64,000 nucleotides of DNA from Streptomyces filipinensis (GTDB taxonomy: Bacteria > Actinomycetota > Actinomycetes > Streptomycetales > Streptomycetaceae): the NCBI RefSeq assembly GCF_014649495.1, contig NZ_BMTD01000020.1, positions 94,675 through 158,674 of the forward strand. Reading direction: 5' to 3'. The position numbers were made by a program, and so were the translations under genes. Position 1 is the stretch's first letter. Every line of letters begins with the position of its first letter. A model generated the notes under the pieces. It saw only the letters and a list, made by a program, of their open reading frames with translations. It ran no database searches and was not told where the DNA came from. This document shows, piece by piece, positions 18,849 to 27,766 of this stretch.

Positions 18849-19017
18849 CTTCACGCCCCATCTCGTCTCGTTCCGCCGGTACGGCTCCGGCATCACCGCC
18901 TCTCCCAGTGAAGGCCCGGGGAACGGCGCCGGCCATGGCCGAGGAGCGCGGCGGCATGCGCGCGCCGCTCAGCCCGTCCCCTCCCTTTCCCTTTCCTCTT
19001 CCTCGGCTTCCCTTTCC

Positions 19018-19713
19018 TCAGCCCACGCCCGTCCCGGTCTCCTGCCAGGACCGCAGCACGCTCTCCACGGCCTGGGCGATCCGGCGCCGCGCCTCGTACC
19101 GGGTCACGCCTCTCATCAGCAGCTGGTCGTACGGCGTGTCCACATGCCGTACGGCCGCCACGACCGCCGAGATCACCGCCCCCTCCGACAGCGCCCGCCC
19201 GGCCGCGCTGCGCCCGACACGCCCGCTGCCCCGCGCGGACGCGTGCGCCGCGATGGCTCGCGCGCGGTCGGCCGGGCACCCCGGAAACAGCCGGAGGATC
19301 TCGGCCGCGAACGCCGCCGCGAAATGCTCGTCCTCGGCCGCCCTGCGCCGAGCGTCCCGCGCCCGCCGTCTGCGCCGCGCCTCGGCGTCCGCGAGACAGC
19401 GGGCCTCGGCCCGGGCCAGCGCCGGCTCCTCCACGAGCACGCCCTGGCGCTCGTAACGGCTCTTGCGCCGGTTGAACCGCACCACCACGACCGACAGCCC
19501 GCTCTCCTCCCTCGACCTGCGGGTCAGCGCGGTGTCCCCGCGCGGCAGGAACACCAGGTGCCCGAGGTCCGCGCAGTCCAGGCAGCGCGGGGCATCGTCC
19601 TCCAGCACGAGCAGCGACAGGGGCCCGCGCCGGCAAGCCGAACACCGCTTGGGCTTCAGCGCCTGGAGGACGACAAGGCGACCGGGGGAGTGGGGAGTTG
19701 CGGGAAGCGCCAT
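19018..19713 (-). CDS. DUF2293 protein with N-terminal zinc-ribbon-like cysteines
   Basis: This 231-residue protein has two CxxC pairs near its start (CSACRRG and CLDCADLG, residues 24-49). A long Arg/Ala-rich segment likely to be helical follows, and then the DUF2293 core FAAEILRLFPGCPADRARAIAAHASARGSGRVGR. The function of DUF2293 is unknown; the cysteines suggest a metal ribbon and the basic middle suggests nucleic-acid contact. Pyrimidine-rich tracts flank the gene on both sides. Confidence 0.75.
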   Translation of the reverse strand: MALPATPHSPGRLVVLQALKPKRCSACRRGPLSLLVLEDDAPRCLDCADLGHLVFLPRGDTALTRRSREESGLSVVVVRFNRRKSRYERQGVLVEEPALARAEARCLADAEARRRRRARDARRRAAEDEHFAAAFAAEILRLFPGCPADRARAIAAHASARGSGRVGRSAAGRALSEGAVISAVVAAVRHVDTPYDQLLMRGVTRYEARRRIAQAVESVLRSWQETGTGVG

Positions 19714-19828
19714 ACGCGGTTCATTCCCCGCCGCCGCCCGGGCCTCCCACCCCTCCCTCCCTTGCCTCTCTCCCTCCCGGCAGGGACCGTCGTCTCACCG
19801 TCTCACCGTCTCACCGCCACCCGGCATC

Positions 19829-20470
19829 ATGGTCTGCGTGCGACTCGAAGCGATCACCTGGGACCGGCTCGCCGAGCGGCTCGCCGACCGGCTGGCCGGC
19901 CTGGAGCCGGCCGACGGAGGCGCCTGGCCGCGCGTCGGCTTCGACGGGGCCCCGGCCGCCCGGCCCGGTGACCTCGCCGAGCGGGTCGCGGAGGCACTGA
20001 GGGTACGCGGCCGACCCTCGCTCGTGGTCGGCGCCGAGGGCTTTCTGCGGCCCGCCTCGCTACGCCTGGAACACGGACGGCGGGACGCGGAGTCGTACCA
20101 CGGAGGGTGGTTCGACACCGGCGCCCTGTGGCGCGAGGTCTTCGGCCCGCTGGACCCCGGCGGCAGCGGGCGCGTCCTGCCCGACCTGTGGGATCCGGTC
20201 ACCGACCGGGCCACCCGCAGCCCCTATGCCCAACTCCCGCCCGGCGGGATCCTGTTGCTCCACGGCCCCCTTCTGCTGCGCCACTGGTTCCCCTTCGACC
20301 TGACCGTGCACCTCCTCCTCTCGCCGGGTGCCCTGCGCCGCCTCACCCCCGAGACCGACCACTGGACGCTCCCCGCCTTCGAGCGCTACGCGTCCGAGAC
20401 CGACCCCGCCCACACGGCGGACGTCGTCGTACGGGCCGACGACCCCCGCCGTCCCGCCTGGAGCGGCTGA
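19829..20470 (+). CDS. Uridine-kinase-like protein with a degenerate P-loop
   Basis: This 213-residue protein aligns in layout with bacterial uridine kinase-like P-loop proteins: VGFDGAPA near residue 39, a GAEGFLRPAS segment, a WFDTGAL segment and the late TVHLLLSPGALRRR-like helix. The normal Walker A GxxGSGKT is replaced by GAPAARPGD, without the Lys and Ser/Thr that bind phosphate. Catalysis is therefore doubtful. ATG 19829 is chosen, with GTG 19838 possible. Three tandem GTCTCACC copies (19792-19815) lie just upstream. It is convergent with corA. Confidence 0.65.
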   Translation: MVCVRLEAITWDRLAERLADRLAGLEPADGGAWPRVGFDGAPAARPGDLAERVAEALRVRGRPSLVVGAEGFLRPASLRLEHGRRDAESYHGGWFDTGALWREVFGPLDPGGSGRVLPDLWDPVTDRATRSPYAQLPPGGILLLHGPLLLRHWFPFDLTVHLLLSPGALRRLTPETDHWTLPAFERYASETDPAHTADVVVRADDPRRPAWSG

Positions 20471-20501
20471 CCCGGACGGCCCGGCCGCAGGCCTTCCCGG
20501 C

Positions 20502-21629
20502 TCAGAGCCAGCCGTTGCGCCGGAAGCCCCGGTACAGCACCAGACACGCCCCCGCCATGACGGTCATGACCAGCGGATAGCCGAAGCGCCAGTGAAGCTC
20601 CGGCATGTGGTCGAAATTCATGCCGTACACCCCGCACACCATCGTCGGGACGGCGATCACCGCGGCCCAGGCCGTGATCTTCCGCATGTCCTCGTTCTGT
20701 GCGACGGTCACCTGCGCGAGGTGGGCCTGCAGGATCGAGTTGAGCAGCTCGTCGAACGCCGCGATCTGCTCCTTGGCCCGGATCAGATGGTCGAGCACGT
20801 CCCGGAAGTAGGCCTGTATCTCGGGGGCGATGACCCGTATGGGCCGGGTGGCCAGGTCCTCCACCGGACGGCCCAGCGGCACCGCGGCCCTCTTCAGCTC
20901 CAGCAGCTCACGCTTCATCTGGTAGATGCGGCCGGGGTCGAGACGGGCGCCGTTCTCCGAGAACACCTCCGTCTCGACCTGGTCGATGTCGGCCTGCACC
21001 GCGTCCGTGACGTTCAGGTAGTCGTCGACGACGTGGTCGGCGATCGCGTGCAGCACCGCCGCCGGTCCCTTGGCGAGCTGGAGCGGGTGCGCCTCCAACT
21101 CCTCGCGCAGCGGCCCCAGTGAGCCGTGCCGGCCGTGTCGTACCGTGATGACGAAGTCCTCGCCGACGAACACCATGATCTCGCCGGTGTCGACCACTTC
21201 GCTGGTCGCGGTCAGCTGTTCGTGCTCCACGTAGCAGACGGTCTTGAACACCGTGAAGAGCGTGTCCCCGTAGTGCTCCAGCTTGGGGCGCTGATGAGCC
21301 TCGACGGCGTCCTCCACCGCCAGCGGATGCAGGTCGAACAGCTCGGCGATGCCGGCGAACTCACGGTCCGTCGGCTCGTGCAGCCCTAGCCAGACGAACC
21401 CCTCGCCGGTCTTGCGTACCATCCGCACGGCATCCACCAGGTCCGTGCACTGCGGCACGCGCACGCCGTCCTGGTACGTCACGCAGTTGACCACCGACGA
21501 GCCCAGGGGTGACCTGGCGGGATGACTGAGGTCGACGCGCGGCCGCCGCCGGGCCAGCCGTGCCACCTTGCGCAGGCCGCCGACCCCGGTCAGCCCCGTG
21601 ACCTTCCGCAGATTCCCCGCCATGGACAT
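20502..21629 (-). CDS. corA: CorA-type magnesium/divalent cation transporter
   Basis: This 375-residue protein has a long cytoplasmic domain and two C-terminal membrane helices. The defining GMN motif (residues 336-338) follows the first helix (KITAWAAVIAVPTMVCGVY), and the second helix is VMTVMAGACLVLYRGF. It forms a pentameric inner-membrane channel for Mg2+ (also Co2+, Ni2+). ATG 21629 follows GAGGAG with 6-base spacing. The same ribosome-site sequence GAGGAGATCCA occurs a second time 14 bases further upstream. Confidence 0.93.
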   Translation of the reverse strand: MSMAGNLRKVTGLTGVGGLRKVARLARRRPRVDLSHPARSPLGSSVVNCVTYQDGVRVPQCTDLVDAVRMVRKTGEGFVWLGLHEPTDREFAGIAELFDLHPLAVEDAVEAHQRPKLEHYGDTLFTVFKTVCYVEHEQLTATSEVVDTGEIMVFVGEDFVITVRHGRHGSLGPLREELEAHPLQLAKGPAAVLHAIADHVVDDYLNVTDAVQADIDQVETEVFSENGARLDPGRIYQMKRELLELKRAAVPLGRPVEDLATRPIRVIAPEIQAYFRDVLDHLIRAKEQIAAFDELLNSILQAHLAQVTVAQNEDMRKITAWAAVIAVPTMVCGVYGMNFDHMPELHWRFGYPLVMTVMAGACLVLYRGFRRNGWL

Positions 21630-21845
21630 CTGGATCTCCTCGCTTGGATCTCCTCACGCAACGCTTTCGCGCCCTGCCCGGCAAGTCTGCCAGCCGAGGG
21701 CAAAGCGCGGGTAAGCCTGTGGGAACGGAGTGTTCCGCTTGGTGTCCGCCTGTGGACGAAGCGCCGACCGGCGCCTTTCCGGTGCCTTTCGGTGCCTGTC
21801 CGGCGCCGGCCTCCGGACAAGCCGGGTGACTGGGATGATCGCGGC

Positions 21846-22643
21846 ATGACGCCATCCGACGGATACCTCCTGGACAACCGGCAGAACGAGGCGGCACAGC
21901 GCTTCGGCGCCTTCGCCGCCCTCTTCGATCCCACGACGTTCCGGCACATCGAGGCGTTCGGTATCGGGCCCGGCTGGCGCTGCTGGGAGGTCGGGGCCGG
22001 CGGCACCTCCGTGGTGTCCTGGCTCGCCGAGAAGGTGGGTCCCGCCGGCAAGGTCGTCGCGACCGACATCGACACCTCCCGTCTCGCCGCCGACGCCCGC
22101 CCGCCGGTGGAGGTACGCGTCCACGACGTCGGCGCGGAGGAACCGCCGGGCGAGGGTTTCGACCTGGTCCACGCCCGGCTCGTGCTCGTTCACGTCCGGG
22201 ACCGGGAGAGGGCGTTGAGGTCCATGATCCGGTCCCTGCGGCCCGGCGGTCGGCTGTTGGTGGAGGACGCCGACCCCGCTCTCCAGCCCCTGATCTGCCC
22301 CGACGAGTGCGGCCCCGAGCAGAAGCTGGCCAACCGGCTGCGCCAGGGCTTCCGCAGGCTGCTCGCCGACCGCGGCGCGGATCTGTCGTACGGCCGCAAA
22401 CTCCTGCGCCTCCTGCGGGAAGCCGGTCTGCACGGCGTGGAGGCCGACGCCTTCTTCCCGGTGACATCGCCCGCCTGCACCGCTCTTGAGGCCGCGACGG
22501 TCCGTCAGGTCCGCGACCGGCTCGTCACGGCGGGGCTCGCCACCGACGAGGACATCGACCAGCACCTGGCCAACGTCGAGGCCGGCGGCATGGACCTGCT
22601 CACCGCACCGATGATCTCGGCATGGGGCAGGAAGGAGGGCTAG
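21846..22643 (+). CDS. Class I SAM-dependent methyltransferase
   Basis: This 265-residue protein has motif I WEVGAGGTSV (residues 47-56), an acidic residue after strand 2 (ATDID), and the post-core FDLVHARLVLVHV and LRPGGRLLVEDAD segments. It would transfer the methyl group of S-adenosylmethionine to a small molecule; the acceptor is unknown. It stands alone, divergent from corA. Confidence 0.88.
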   Translation: MTPSDGYLLDNRQNEAAQRFGAFAALFDPTTFRHIEAFGIGPGWRCWEVGAGGTSVVSWLAEKVGPAGKVVATDIDTSRLAADARPPVEVRVHDVGAEEPPGEGFDLVHARLVLVHVRDRERALRSMIRSLRPGGRLLVEDADPALQPLICPDECGPEQKLANRLRQGFRRLLADRGADLSYGRKLLRLLREAGLHGVEADAFFPVTSPACTALEAATVRQVRDRLVTAGLATDEDIDQHLANVEAGGMDLLTAPMISAWGRKEG

Positions 22644-22750
22644 GGCCTCTTCCGGATCGCGCCGGCGACCGGACGCACCCGGAAGCCGGCCCGATCCGAA
22701 AGAAAGCCCCCCAAGCGGCGGTTGGCCTCGGGCGTGGCTCGTGCCGCGGG

Positions 22751-23668
22751 CTAGCCCTCGCTCCCCGCCCGCCGTGGTCTGCCTCCCACGCGTTCCACCG
22801 CCGCCGCGCCCGCCCGGCAGCCCCGCGCCGCCGCCTCCTCCGGGGTCGCACCCGTGAGCAGGGCGGCGAGGAACGCGCCGGTGAAGGCGTCACCGGCACC
22901 CGTGGTGTCCCGAGGGACCGCGGGTGCCGCCGGGACCCTGACCGGCGCGCTGCCGGAACGGGCCACCAGCGCGCCGTCCGCGCCCGCCTTGGCCACCACC
23001 AGCGGCACGAGACGGCTCAGCTTGGCCGCCGCGTCCGCCGGATCCGGCAGCCCCGTCAGCAGACACGCCTCGTCCCGGCTGGGCAGCAACACGTCCAGCT
23101 CCTCGGCGAACGCCAGGAAGCGGTCCACCCCCAGCCGTACCAGGAAGCCCGCCGACGCCGGATCCAGGCTGACCGGCACGCCACGCGCGCGTGCCGCCGC
23201 GAGCGCGGTCCTCGCCAGCTCCCGGCTCGGCTCCGTGAACAGCAAGTAGCCCGACAGGTGCAGCCGGGCGACGCCGTCCAGCAGCCGGTCCGACCAGTCG
23301 GCGGGTTCGAGCCGCAGGGACGCCCCGCTGTCCGTGAGGAACGTACGCTCCGCCGCCGCCCCGGTGTCGACGAGGCAGATCACCGTCCCGGTCGCCGCCG
23401 TCGGATCGACCACCAGCCGGGGCCGCACCCCGGCCGCGACCAGCTCGCGCTCGTGCCAGGCGGCCGCGTCCGCACCCACCCGGCCGAGCAGTCGTACGTC
23501 CGCACAGCCCGCGTGCGCGGCCCAGCAGGCCACGTTGGCCCCCGCCCCGCCCGGCAGTGTCCGGATCGCGGCGGCCGTGTCGGTGCCGGCCGCGAGCGGC
23601 CCCCGGTGCCGGGCGACCACATCCGTGACCACGTCGCCGACGACCAGCAGGGCCCCGTCCGCGGTCAC
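22751..23668 (-). CDS. psuK: PfkB-family kinase, probable pseudouridine kinase
   Basis: This 305-residue ribokinase-family protein has the N-terminal GGAGANVA signature and the C-terminal anion-hole/catalytic motif DTTGAGDAFTGAF. Its start overlaps the end of psuG by 4 bp (GTGA). PsuK phosphorylates pseudouridine to the 5'-phosphate that PsuG cleaves. The pairing, not the kinase sequence alone, supports the name; another sugar or nucleoside is possible. An upstream GTG at 23680 is an alternative start. Confidence 0.82.
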   Translation of the reverse strand: MTADGALLVVGDVVTDVVARHRGPLAAGTDTAAAIRTLPGGAGANVACWAAHAGCADVRLLGRVGADAAAWHERELVAAGVRPRLVVDPTAATGTVICLVDTGAAAERTFLTDSGASLRLEPADWSDRLLDGVARLHLSGYLLFTEPSRELARTALAAARARGVPVSLDPASAGFLVRLGVDRFLAFAEELDVLLPSRDEACLLTGLPDPADAAAKLSRLVPLVVAKAGADGALVARSGSAPVRVPAAPAVPRDTTGAGDAFTGAFLAALLTGATPEEAAARGCRAGAAAVERVGGRPRRAGSEG

Positions 23669-24573
23669 TCCCTCGTCCACGCGGTGGCGATCCGCGCCGC
23701 CAGCCGTACGTTGCCGCGCACGGCCGCCAGGTTCGCGCTCAGGGAGGCGCCGTCGGTGTGCCGGACCAGGTAGTCCAGCAGGAACGGGGTCACCGCCTGC
23801 CCGGTGACCCCCCGCTCCGCGCAGGCGCGCAGCGCGTCGGCGAGCACGCGCGCGTGCAACTCCGGGTCGAGCTGCTCGGCCTCGGGCACGGGATGGGCGA
23901 CGATCAGCGCCGAATCCGGCGCGTCGAGCGCGTCCTGGGCCCGCATGACGTCCGCGACCTGCTCCGCAGTCTCAAGCGTCCAGTCGACCGGATACCCGGA
24001 GTCGGACAGATAGAAGCCGGGGAACCGGTCCGTGCCGTACCCGGCGACGGCCACGCCCAGCGTCTCCAGCCGCTGCAGGGTCGCCGGCACGTCCAGGATC
24101 GACTTCACGCCCGCGCAGACCACCGTGATCCGGGTGCGCGCCAGCAGACCGAGGTCGGCCGACTCGTCCTGGGTCACCGTCCACTCCCGGTGCACACCAC
24201 CCAGCCCGCCGGTGGCGAACACCCGCACGCCCGCGAGCGCGGCCAGCTGGGCCGTCGCCGACACCGTGGTCGCCCCGCTCGTACCCGCCGCCACGGCGAG
24301 CGGCAGATCGCGGTGCCCCAGCTTGCGGATGCCGTCCTCGTTCGCGACCCGCTCCAGCTGCTCCTTGTCCAGGCCGACACGGGGACGACCGTCGAGCACG
24401 GCGATGGTCGCCGGTACGGCGCCCTCCCGCCGCACCGCGTCCTCCAGCTCCCGCGCCACCTGCAGGTTCCGCGGGCGGGGCAGTCCGTGCGCGATGATCG
24501 TGGACTCCAGGGCCACCACCGGCCGCCGTGCGTCGATCGCTTCCCGGACCTCTTCCGACACCACCAGCACCAC
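23665..24573 (-). CDS. psuG: Pseudouridine-5'-phosphate glycosidase
   Basis: This 302-residue protein has the family's conserved segments: ALESTIIAHGLPRPRN, GTSGATTVSATA, VFATGGLGGVHR, VVCAGVKSILD and GYPVDWTLET. It splits pseudouridine 5'-phosphate into uracil and ribose 5-phosphate, a step in RNA-derived nucleoside salvage. GTG 24573 is selected because AGGAGG (24581-24586) lies 7 bases upstream; the frame is open further upstream but has no such site. It is the first gene of an operon with psuK. Confidence 0.93.
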   Translation of the reverse strand: MVLVVSEEVREAIDARRPVVALESTIIAHGLPRPRNLQVARELEDAVRREGAVPATIAVLDGRPRVGLDKEQLERVANEDGIRKLGHRDLPLAVAAGTSGATTVSATAQLAALAGVRVFATGGLGGVHREWTVTQDESADLGLLARTRITVVCAGVKSILDVPATLQRLETLGVAVAGYGTDRFPGFYLSDSGYPVDWTLETAEQVADVMRAQDALDAPDSALIVAHPVPEAEQLDPELHARVLADALRACAERGVTGQAVTPFLLDYLVRHTDGASLSANLAAVRGNVRLAARIATAWTRE

Positions 24574-24673
24574 CGCACCGCCTCCTGTCCGTCGGTCCTT
24601 TCCCCATCTCTGGCGGGCGTGTGCCGCCCCTAAACGCTTGCGGGCTGTGGGGGACACCACCAGCCTGGGCCGC

Positions 24674-25105
24674 ATGAGGAAGAACAGCACGCGTCTCGAC
24701 CACGTCGTCCTGTGGGTGGCCGATCCGGTCGCCGCGGCCGGCTTCTACCAGGATGCCGTCGGGCTGGAACCCGTGAGAGTCGCCGAGTACGCCGACGGGA
24801 AGACGGGCTTCCCCTCCGTGCGCGTCAACGAGGAGACCCTCCTGGACCTCGTCCCGCTCACCGCCGCCGAGCGCATGGACATGCTGCCCGGCGCCGCGGA
24901 CGCCGCCGGCCATCCGGTCAACCACGTCTGCCTGGCCCTGCCCGCCGCCGGCTTCGACCGCCTGCGCGCCCGGCTGGAGGAGCGCGGCGTACCCATGAGC
25001 GAGATCGGCCACGACTCGTTCGGCGCCCGCGGCAAGGCCCTGCGCAACTTCTACTTCCGGGACCCCGACGGCAACGTCTTCGAGGCCCGGCACTACGACG
25101 ACTAG
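24674..25105 (+). CDS. VOC (glyoxalase/bleomycin-resistance-fold) protein
   Basis: This 143-residue protein is a single pair of VOC beta-alpha-beta-beta-beta modules. It begins RLDHVVLWVADPVAAAGFYQ (metal His in LDHVV), has NHVCLALP in the second module and ends with NFYFRDPDGNVFEARHY (metal Glu). Members bind a divalent metal and act on or sequester small molecules. The substrate is not predictable. It is divergent from psuG and nearly abuts the convergent ogt (8 bases). Confidence 0.88.
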   Translation: MRKNSTRLDHVVLWVADPVAAAGFYQDAVGLEPVRVAEYADGKTGFPSVRVNEETLLDLVPLTAAERMDMLPGAADAAGHPVNHVCLALPAAGFDRLRARLEERGVPMSEIGHDSFGARGKALRNFYFRDPDGNVFEARHYDD

Positions 25106-25113
25106 CCCGAGCG

Positions 25114-25668
25114 TCAGAACAGCGGCTCGGGCAGCACGCCCTCCAGGGCCAGCAGCTGCCGCTTGGTCTCCAGTCCGCCCCCGAAGCCGCCGATGCCGCC
25201 GTCGCTCTCCACCACCCGGTGGCACGGCACGACCACCGGCAGCGGATTGGCCCCCATGGCCGCGCCGACCGCCTGAGCCCCGCCCGGCTGCCCGACCCGC
25301 CCGGCGAGATCGCCGTACCCGACCACCGTGCCGTAGGGCACGCCGGACGCCAGCTCGCGCAGCACCTGCCGGTTGAAACCGGAGATCAGGGACCAGTCCA
25401 GCGGCAGGTCGAAGTCGTGCCGCTCGCCCGCGAAATACGCCCGCAGCTGGCTTGTCGCCTCGGCGAGCGGCGGCGAGTCCGGATCCTCCACGGGCGTGCC
25501 GCCCAGCCGTGCCGCCAGCCGCTCCAGAGCGCGGTCGCGCACCGCGTCCGTGGCATGGAACACCACGTTGACCAGGCCGTCACGGGTCGCCGCCAGCATC
25601 AGCGGACCGATGTCCGTGCCCATCACGGCCCACGTGACCCGCTGCTCATCCTGCCCGTCGCTGTCCAT
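25114..25668 (-). CDS. ogt: Methylated-DNA--protein-cysteine methyltransferase
   Basis: This 184-residue suicide repair protein carries the methyl-acceptor motif PCHRV (Cys149) and the preceding GAAMGANPLPVVVPCH strand-turn. Arg/Asn-containing VPYGTVVGYGDLA forms the DNA-binding wing. It removes methyl groups from O6-methylguanine. ATG 25668 lies 6 bases after the -10 hexamer of a DNA-damage-type promoter, so the message may be leaderless. Confidence 0.95.
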   Translation of the reverse strand: MDSDGQDEQRVTWAVMGTDIGPLMLAATRDGLVNVVFHATDAVRDRALERLAARLGGTPVEDPDSPPLAEATSQLRAYFAGERHDFDLPLDWSLISGFNRQVLRELASGVPYGTVVGYGDLAGRVGQPGGAQAVGAAMGANPLPVVVPCHRVVESDGGIGGFGGGLETKRQLLALEGVLPEPLF

Positions 25669-25674
25669 GCGCCC

Positions 25675-25697
25675 ACGGTACGACCCGCCACTGACAA
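25675..25697 (-). promoter_or_regulatory. PafBC/RecA-NDp-type DNA-damage promoter of ogt
   Basis: Minus-strand TTGTCAGTG, eight bases, then TACCGT matches the LexA-independent DNA-damage promoter consensus TTGTCRGTG-N8-TAnnnT at every fixed position. Its -10 ends 6 bases before the ogt ATG. Confidence 0.85.
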
Positions 25698-25709
25698 CGC
25701 CCGCCCCGC

Positions 25710-26579
25710 TCAGTGCGAAGCCAGCGCCTCCCGCACCACGTCGGGCTTGTTCGTGATGATCCCGTCGACGCCGTAGCCCGCGACCCGGCGCGCGGTGGCC
25801 GCGTCGTTCACCGTCCAGGCGAACACGCCGAGCGGCTTGTCGTGCGGCCCCTTGACGGCGTGGACGGCCGAGACGTACGTCGGGGAGAGCGACCCGTACG
25901 AGGGGTTGACGAGATCGGTGAAGGGCGCGTACTGGCCCAGTTGCGCCACGGTGGGCGAACCGAGGTAGGCGGTGGTGATCGCGGGCCTCAGCTCGTGCAC
26001 GGTCCGGATGCTGTCGGCGCTGAAGCTCTGCACGATCAGCCGGCCGAGGTGCTTCGGATCCAGCCAGCCCTCGTTGCCGAGCAGCTTCACGGTCTGCTGC
26101 TCGATGCCGGGATACAGCTCCGGGTTCTTGATCTCCAGGAGCAGTTTCTCGTGGTTGTGCTCGACCTGGCACATGTAGTCCTTCAGCGTCGGCACGCGCG
26201 TGCCCGCGTACGCCGGGGAGTACCAGCTGCCCGCGTCCAGCCGGGCGATCTCGGCGGCGGTGAAGTCCTTCACCTTCCACGGGGCCCGGTCGGGGAAGAC
26301 CTGCTCGACGTCCGTGGTGCGCTGCAGGCTGTCGTCGTGGATGACGACCAGCTCGCCGTCCTTGGTGCGCTGCACGTCGTTCTCGACCCAGGTGAAGCCC
26401 AGCTGGGCGGCCTTGTCGATCGACGCCAGCGTGTTCTCCGGAGCGTAGGCGGAGGCACCCCGGTGGGCGATCACCGTGGGCGCGCCCATGTCGCCGGCCC
26501 GGGCGTCGGAGGCGGGGCTCGGCAGGACCGCCGTCCCCAGGACGGTGGCGGCCGCGGCGGCCACTACGCGCGCGTGCAT
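25710..26579 (-). CDS. Secreted glycerophosphodiester phosphodiesterase
   Basis: This 289-residue protein has a signal sequence (hydrophobic residues 4-19, Ala-rich cleavage region near residue 28) and the GDPD catalytic set: His39-Arg40 (IAHRGASAYAPENT), Glu66-x-Asp68 and His81 (VIHDDSLQRTT). It hydrolyses glycerophosphodiesters to glycerol 3-phosphate outside the membrane, a phosphate and glycerol supply route. GAGGAG lies 6 bases before ATG 26579. It is downstream of no gene and probably monocistronic. Confidence 0.92.
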   Translation of the reverse strand: MHARVVAAAAATVLGTAVLPSPASDARAGDMGAPTVIAHRGASAYAPENTLASIDKAAQLGFTWVENDVQRTKDGELVVIHDDSLQRTTDVEQVFPDRAPWKVKDFTAAEIARLDAGSWYSPAYAGTRVPTLKDYMCQVEHNHEKLLLEIKNPELYPGIEQQTVKLLGNEGWLDPKHLGRLIVQSFSADSIRTVHELRPAITTAYLGSPTVAQLGQYAPFTDLVNPSYGSLSPTYVSAVHAVKGPHDKPLGVFAWTVNDAATARRVAGYGVDGIITNKPDVVREALASH

Positions 26580-26859
26580 GCAGACTCCTCGCGTCGAGCG
26601 AATACCGACAGCAACCAGACTGACACCAGACAGCCCCTGGCACGCGGGCGCACGATGGGCACAGAGCGCATGGAGATGTCCAGGTCCGCTCACCAGGACC
26701 GCACAACTGAGGCAAGGCCGTGATTCTTTGCCGGAAAATCGTTCGACCATTCCGGTGGGGGTCATACTCTCTGCGACAACCCTGACCGCCGGCGCGGTCC
26801 TGGGCCGGGGGGACAAATCGGGGATTCCGGGACGCATGAGGGCGGAAGGGCAGCCGCGG

Positions 26860-27726
26860 ATGCAAGGCACGGTCGACGGATTCAGCTACGGGGCCGTCAC
26901 TCCGTTGGTGGCCTATCTGATGGCCTGCCTCGGCGGCGCCCTCGGCCTGCGCTGCACCACACGGTCCCTGCTGGTCACGCACTCCTGGCGGCCCGCCTGG
27001 CTGGCCCTCGGCTCCGCCGCGATCGGCTCCGGCATCTGGACCATGCACTTCGTCGCCATGATGGGCTTCACCATCAAGGAGACACCGATCCACTACGACA
27101 AGCCGATCACCTACGCGAGCCTCGGCCTCGCCGTCGTCATGGTCGGTGTCGGGATCTTCATCGTCGGCTACCGGGGCGCCACCGGCACCGCTCTGTTCAC
27201 CGGAGGCACGATCACCGGTCTGGGCGTCGCCTCGATGCACTACCTCGGCATGGCGGGCGTGCACTTCCACGGGCGCTTCACCTACGACACGCTCACCGTC
27301 GCCGCCTCCGTGGGCATAGCGGTCGTGGCCGCCACCGCCGCCCTGTGGGCCGCCGGACGTGTCCGGGGCTTCCTGTGGAGCGTGGGGGCGAGCCTCGTCA
27401 TGGGGCTCGCGGTCAGCGGCATGCACTACACCGGCATGGCCGCCCTCGGCGTCCACCTCGACGGCACCCCGCACAGTGCGGGAGGCGCACCCGAGCCGTC
27501 CGTGCTCGCACCGATGCTGATCGGCCCGCTCGCCTTCCTGCTCCTCGCGGGCGTCGTGGTGGTCTTCGACCCGCTGATGGTCACCGGCCGGCCCGTGCGC
27601 AGGCCCATCGAGCGCAAACCGGGTGTCCCGGCCGCCGCCGTCGCCCCCCACCCGGAGCGCCACGCCGCCGCCCCCGAGGTGCGCCGCCCCGAGCGCCAGG
27701 TCTCCCGGACCCCGCAGAATCGCTGA
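26860..27726 (+). CDS. MHYT-domain membrane sensor protein
   Basis: This 288-residue protein has seven hydrophobic helices and the repeated MHYT-type motifs TMHF, SMHY and GMHY, each near the outer face. MHYT domains are thought to sense gases through bound copper, and many are fused to signalling domains. This one has only a short Pro/Arg-rich cytoplasmic tail (about residues 245-288) and no output domain. ATG 26860 follows GGAAGGG; ATG 26836 is possible. Upstream lies CCGGAA-N13-TTCCGG near 26733. Confidence 0.85.
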   Translation: MQGTVDGFSYGAVTPLVAYLMACLGGALGLRCTTRSLLVTHSWRPAWLALGSAAIGSGIWTMHFVAMMGFTIKETPIHYDKPITYASLGLAVVMVGVGIFIVGYRGATGTALFTGGTITGLGVASMHYLGMAGVHFHGRFTYDTLTVAASVGIAVVAATAALWAAGRVRGFLWSVGASLVMGLAVSGMHYTGMAALGVHLDGTPHSAGGAPEPSVLAPMLIGPLAFLLLAGVVVVFDPLMVTGRPVRRPIERKPGVPAAAVAPHPERHAAAPEVRRPERQVSRTPQNR

Positions 27727-27736
27727 TCCGGGCCCG

Positions 27737-27759
27737 TTGTCAGTGCGGGGTCGTACGGT
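27737..27759 (+). promoter_or_regulatory. PafBC/RecA-NDp-type DNA-damage promoter of uvrB
   Basis: TTGTCAGTG, eight bases, TACGGT fits the DNA-damage promoter consensus perfectly. The -10 ends 7 bases before ATG 27767, so the transcript should be leaderless. Confidence 0.88.
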
Positions 27760-27766
27760 GGATGAC

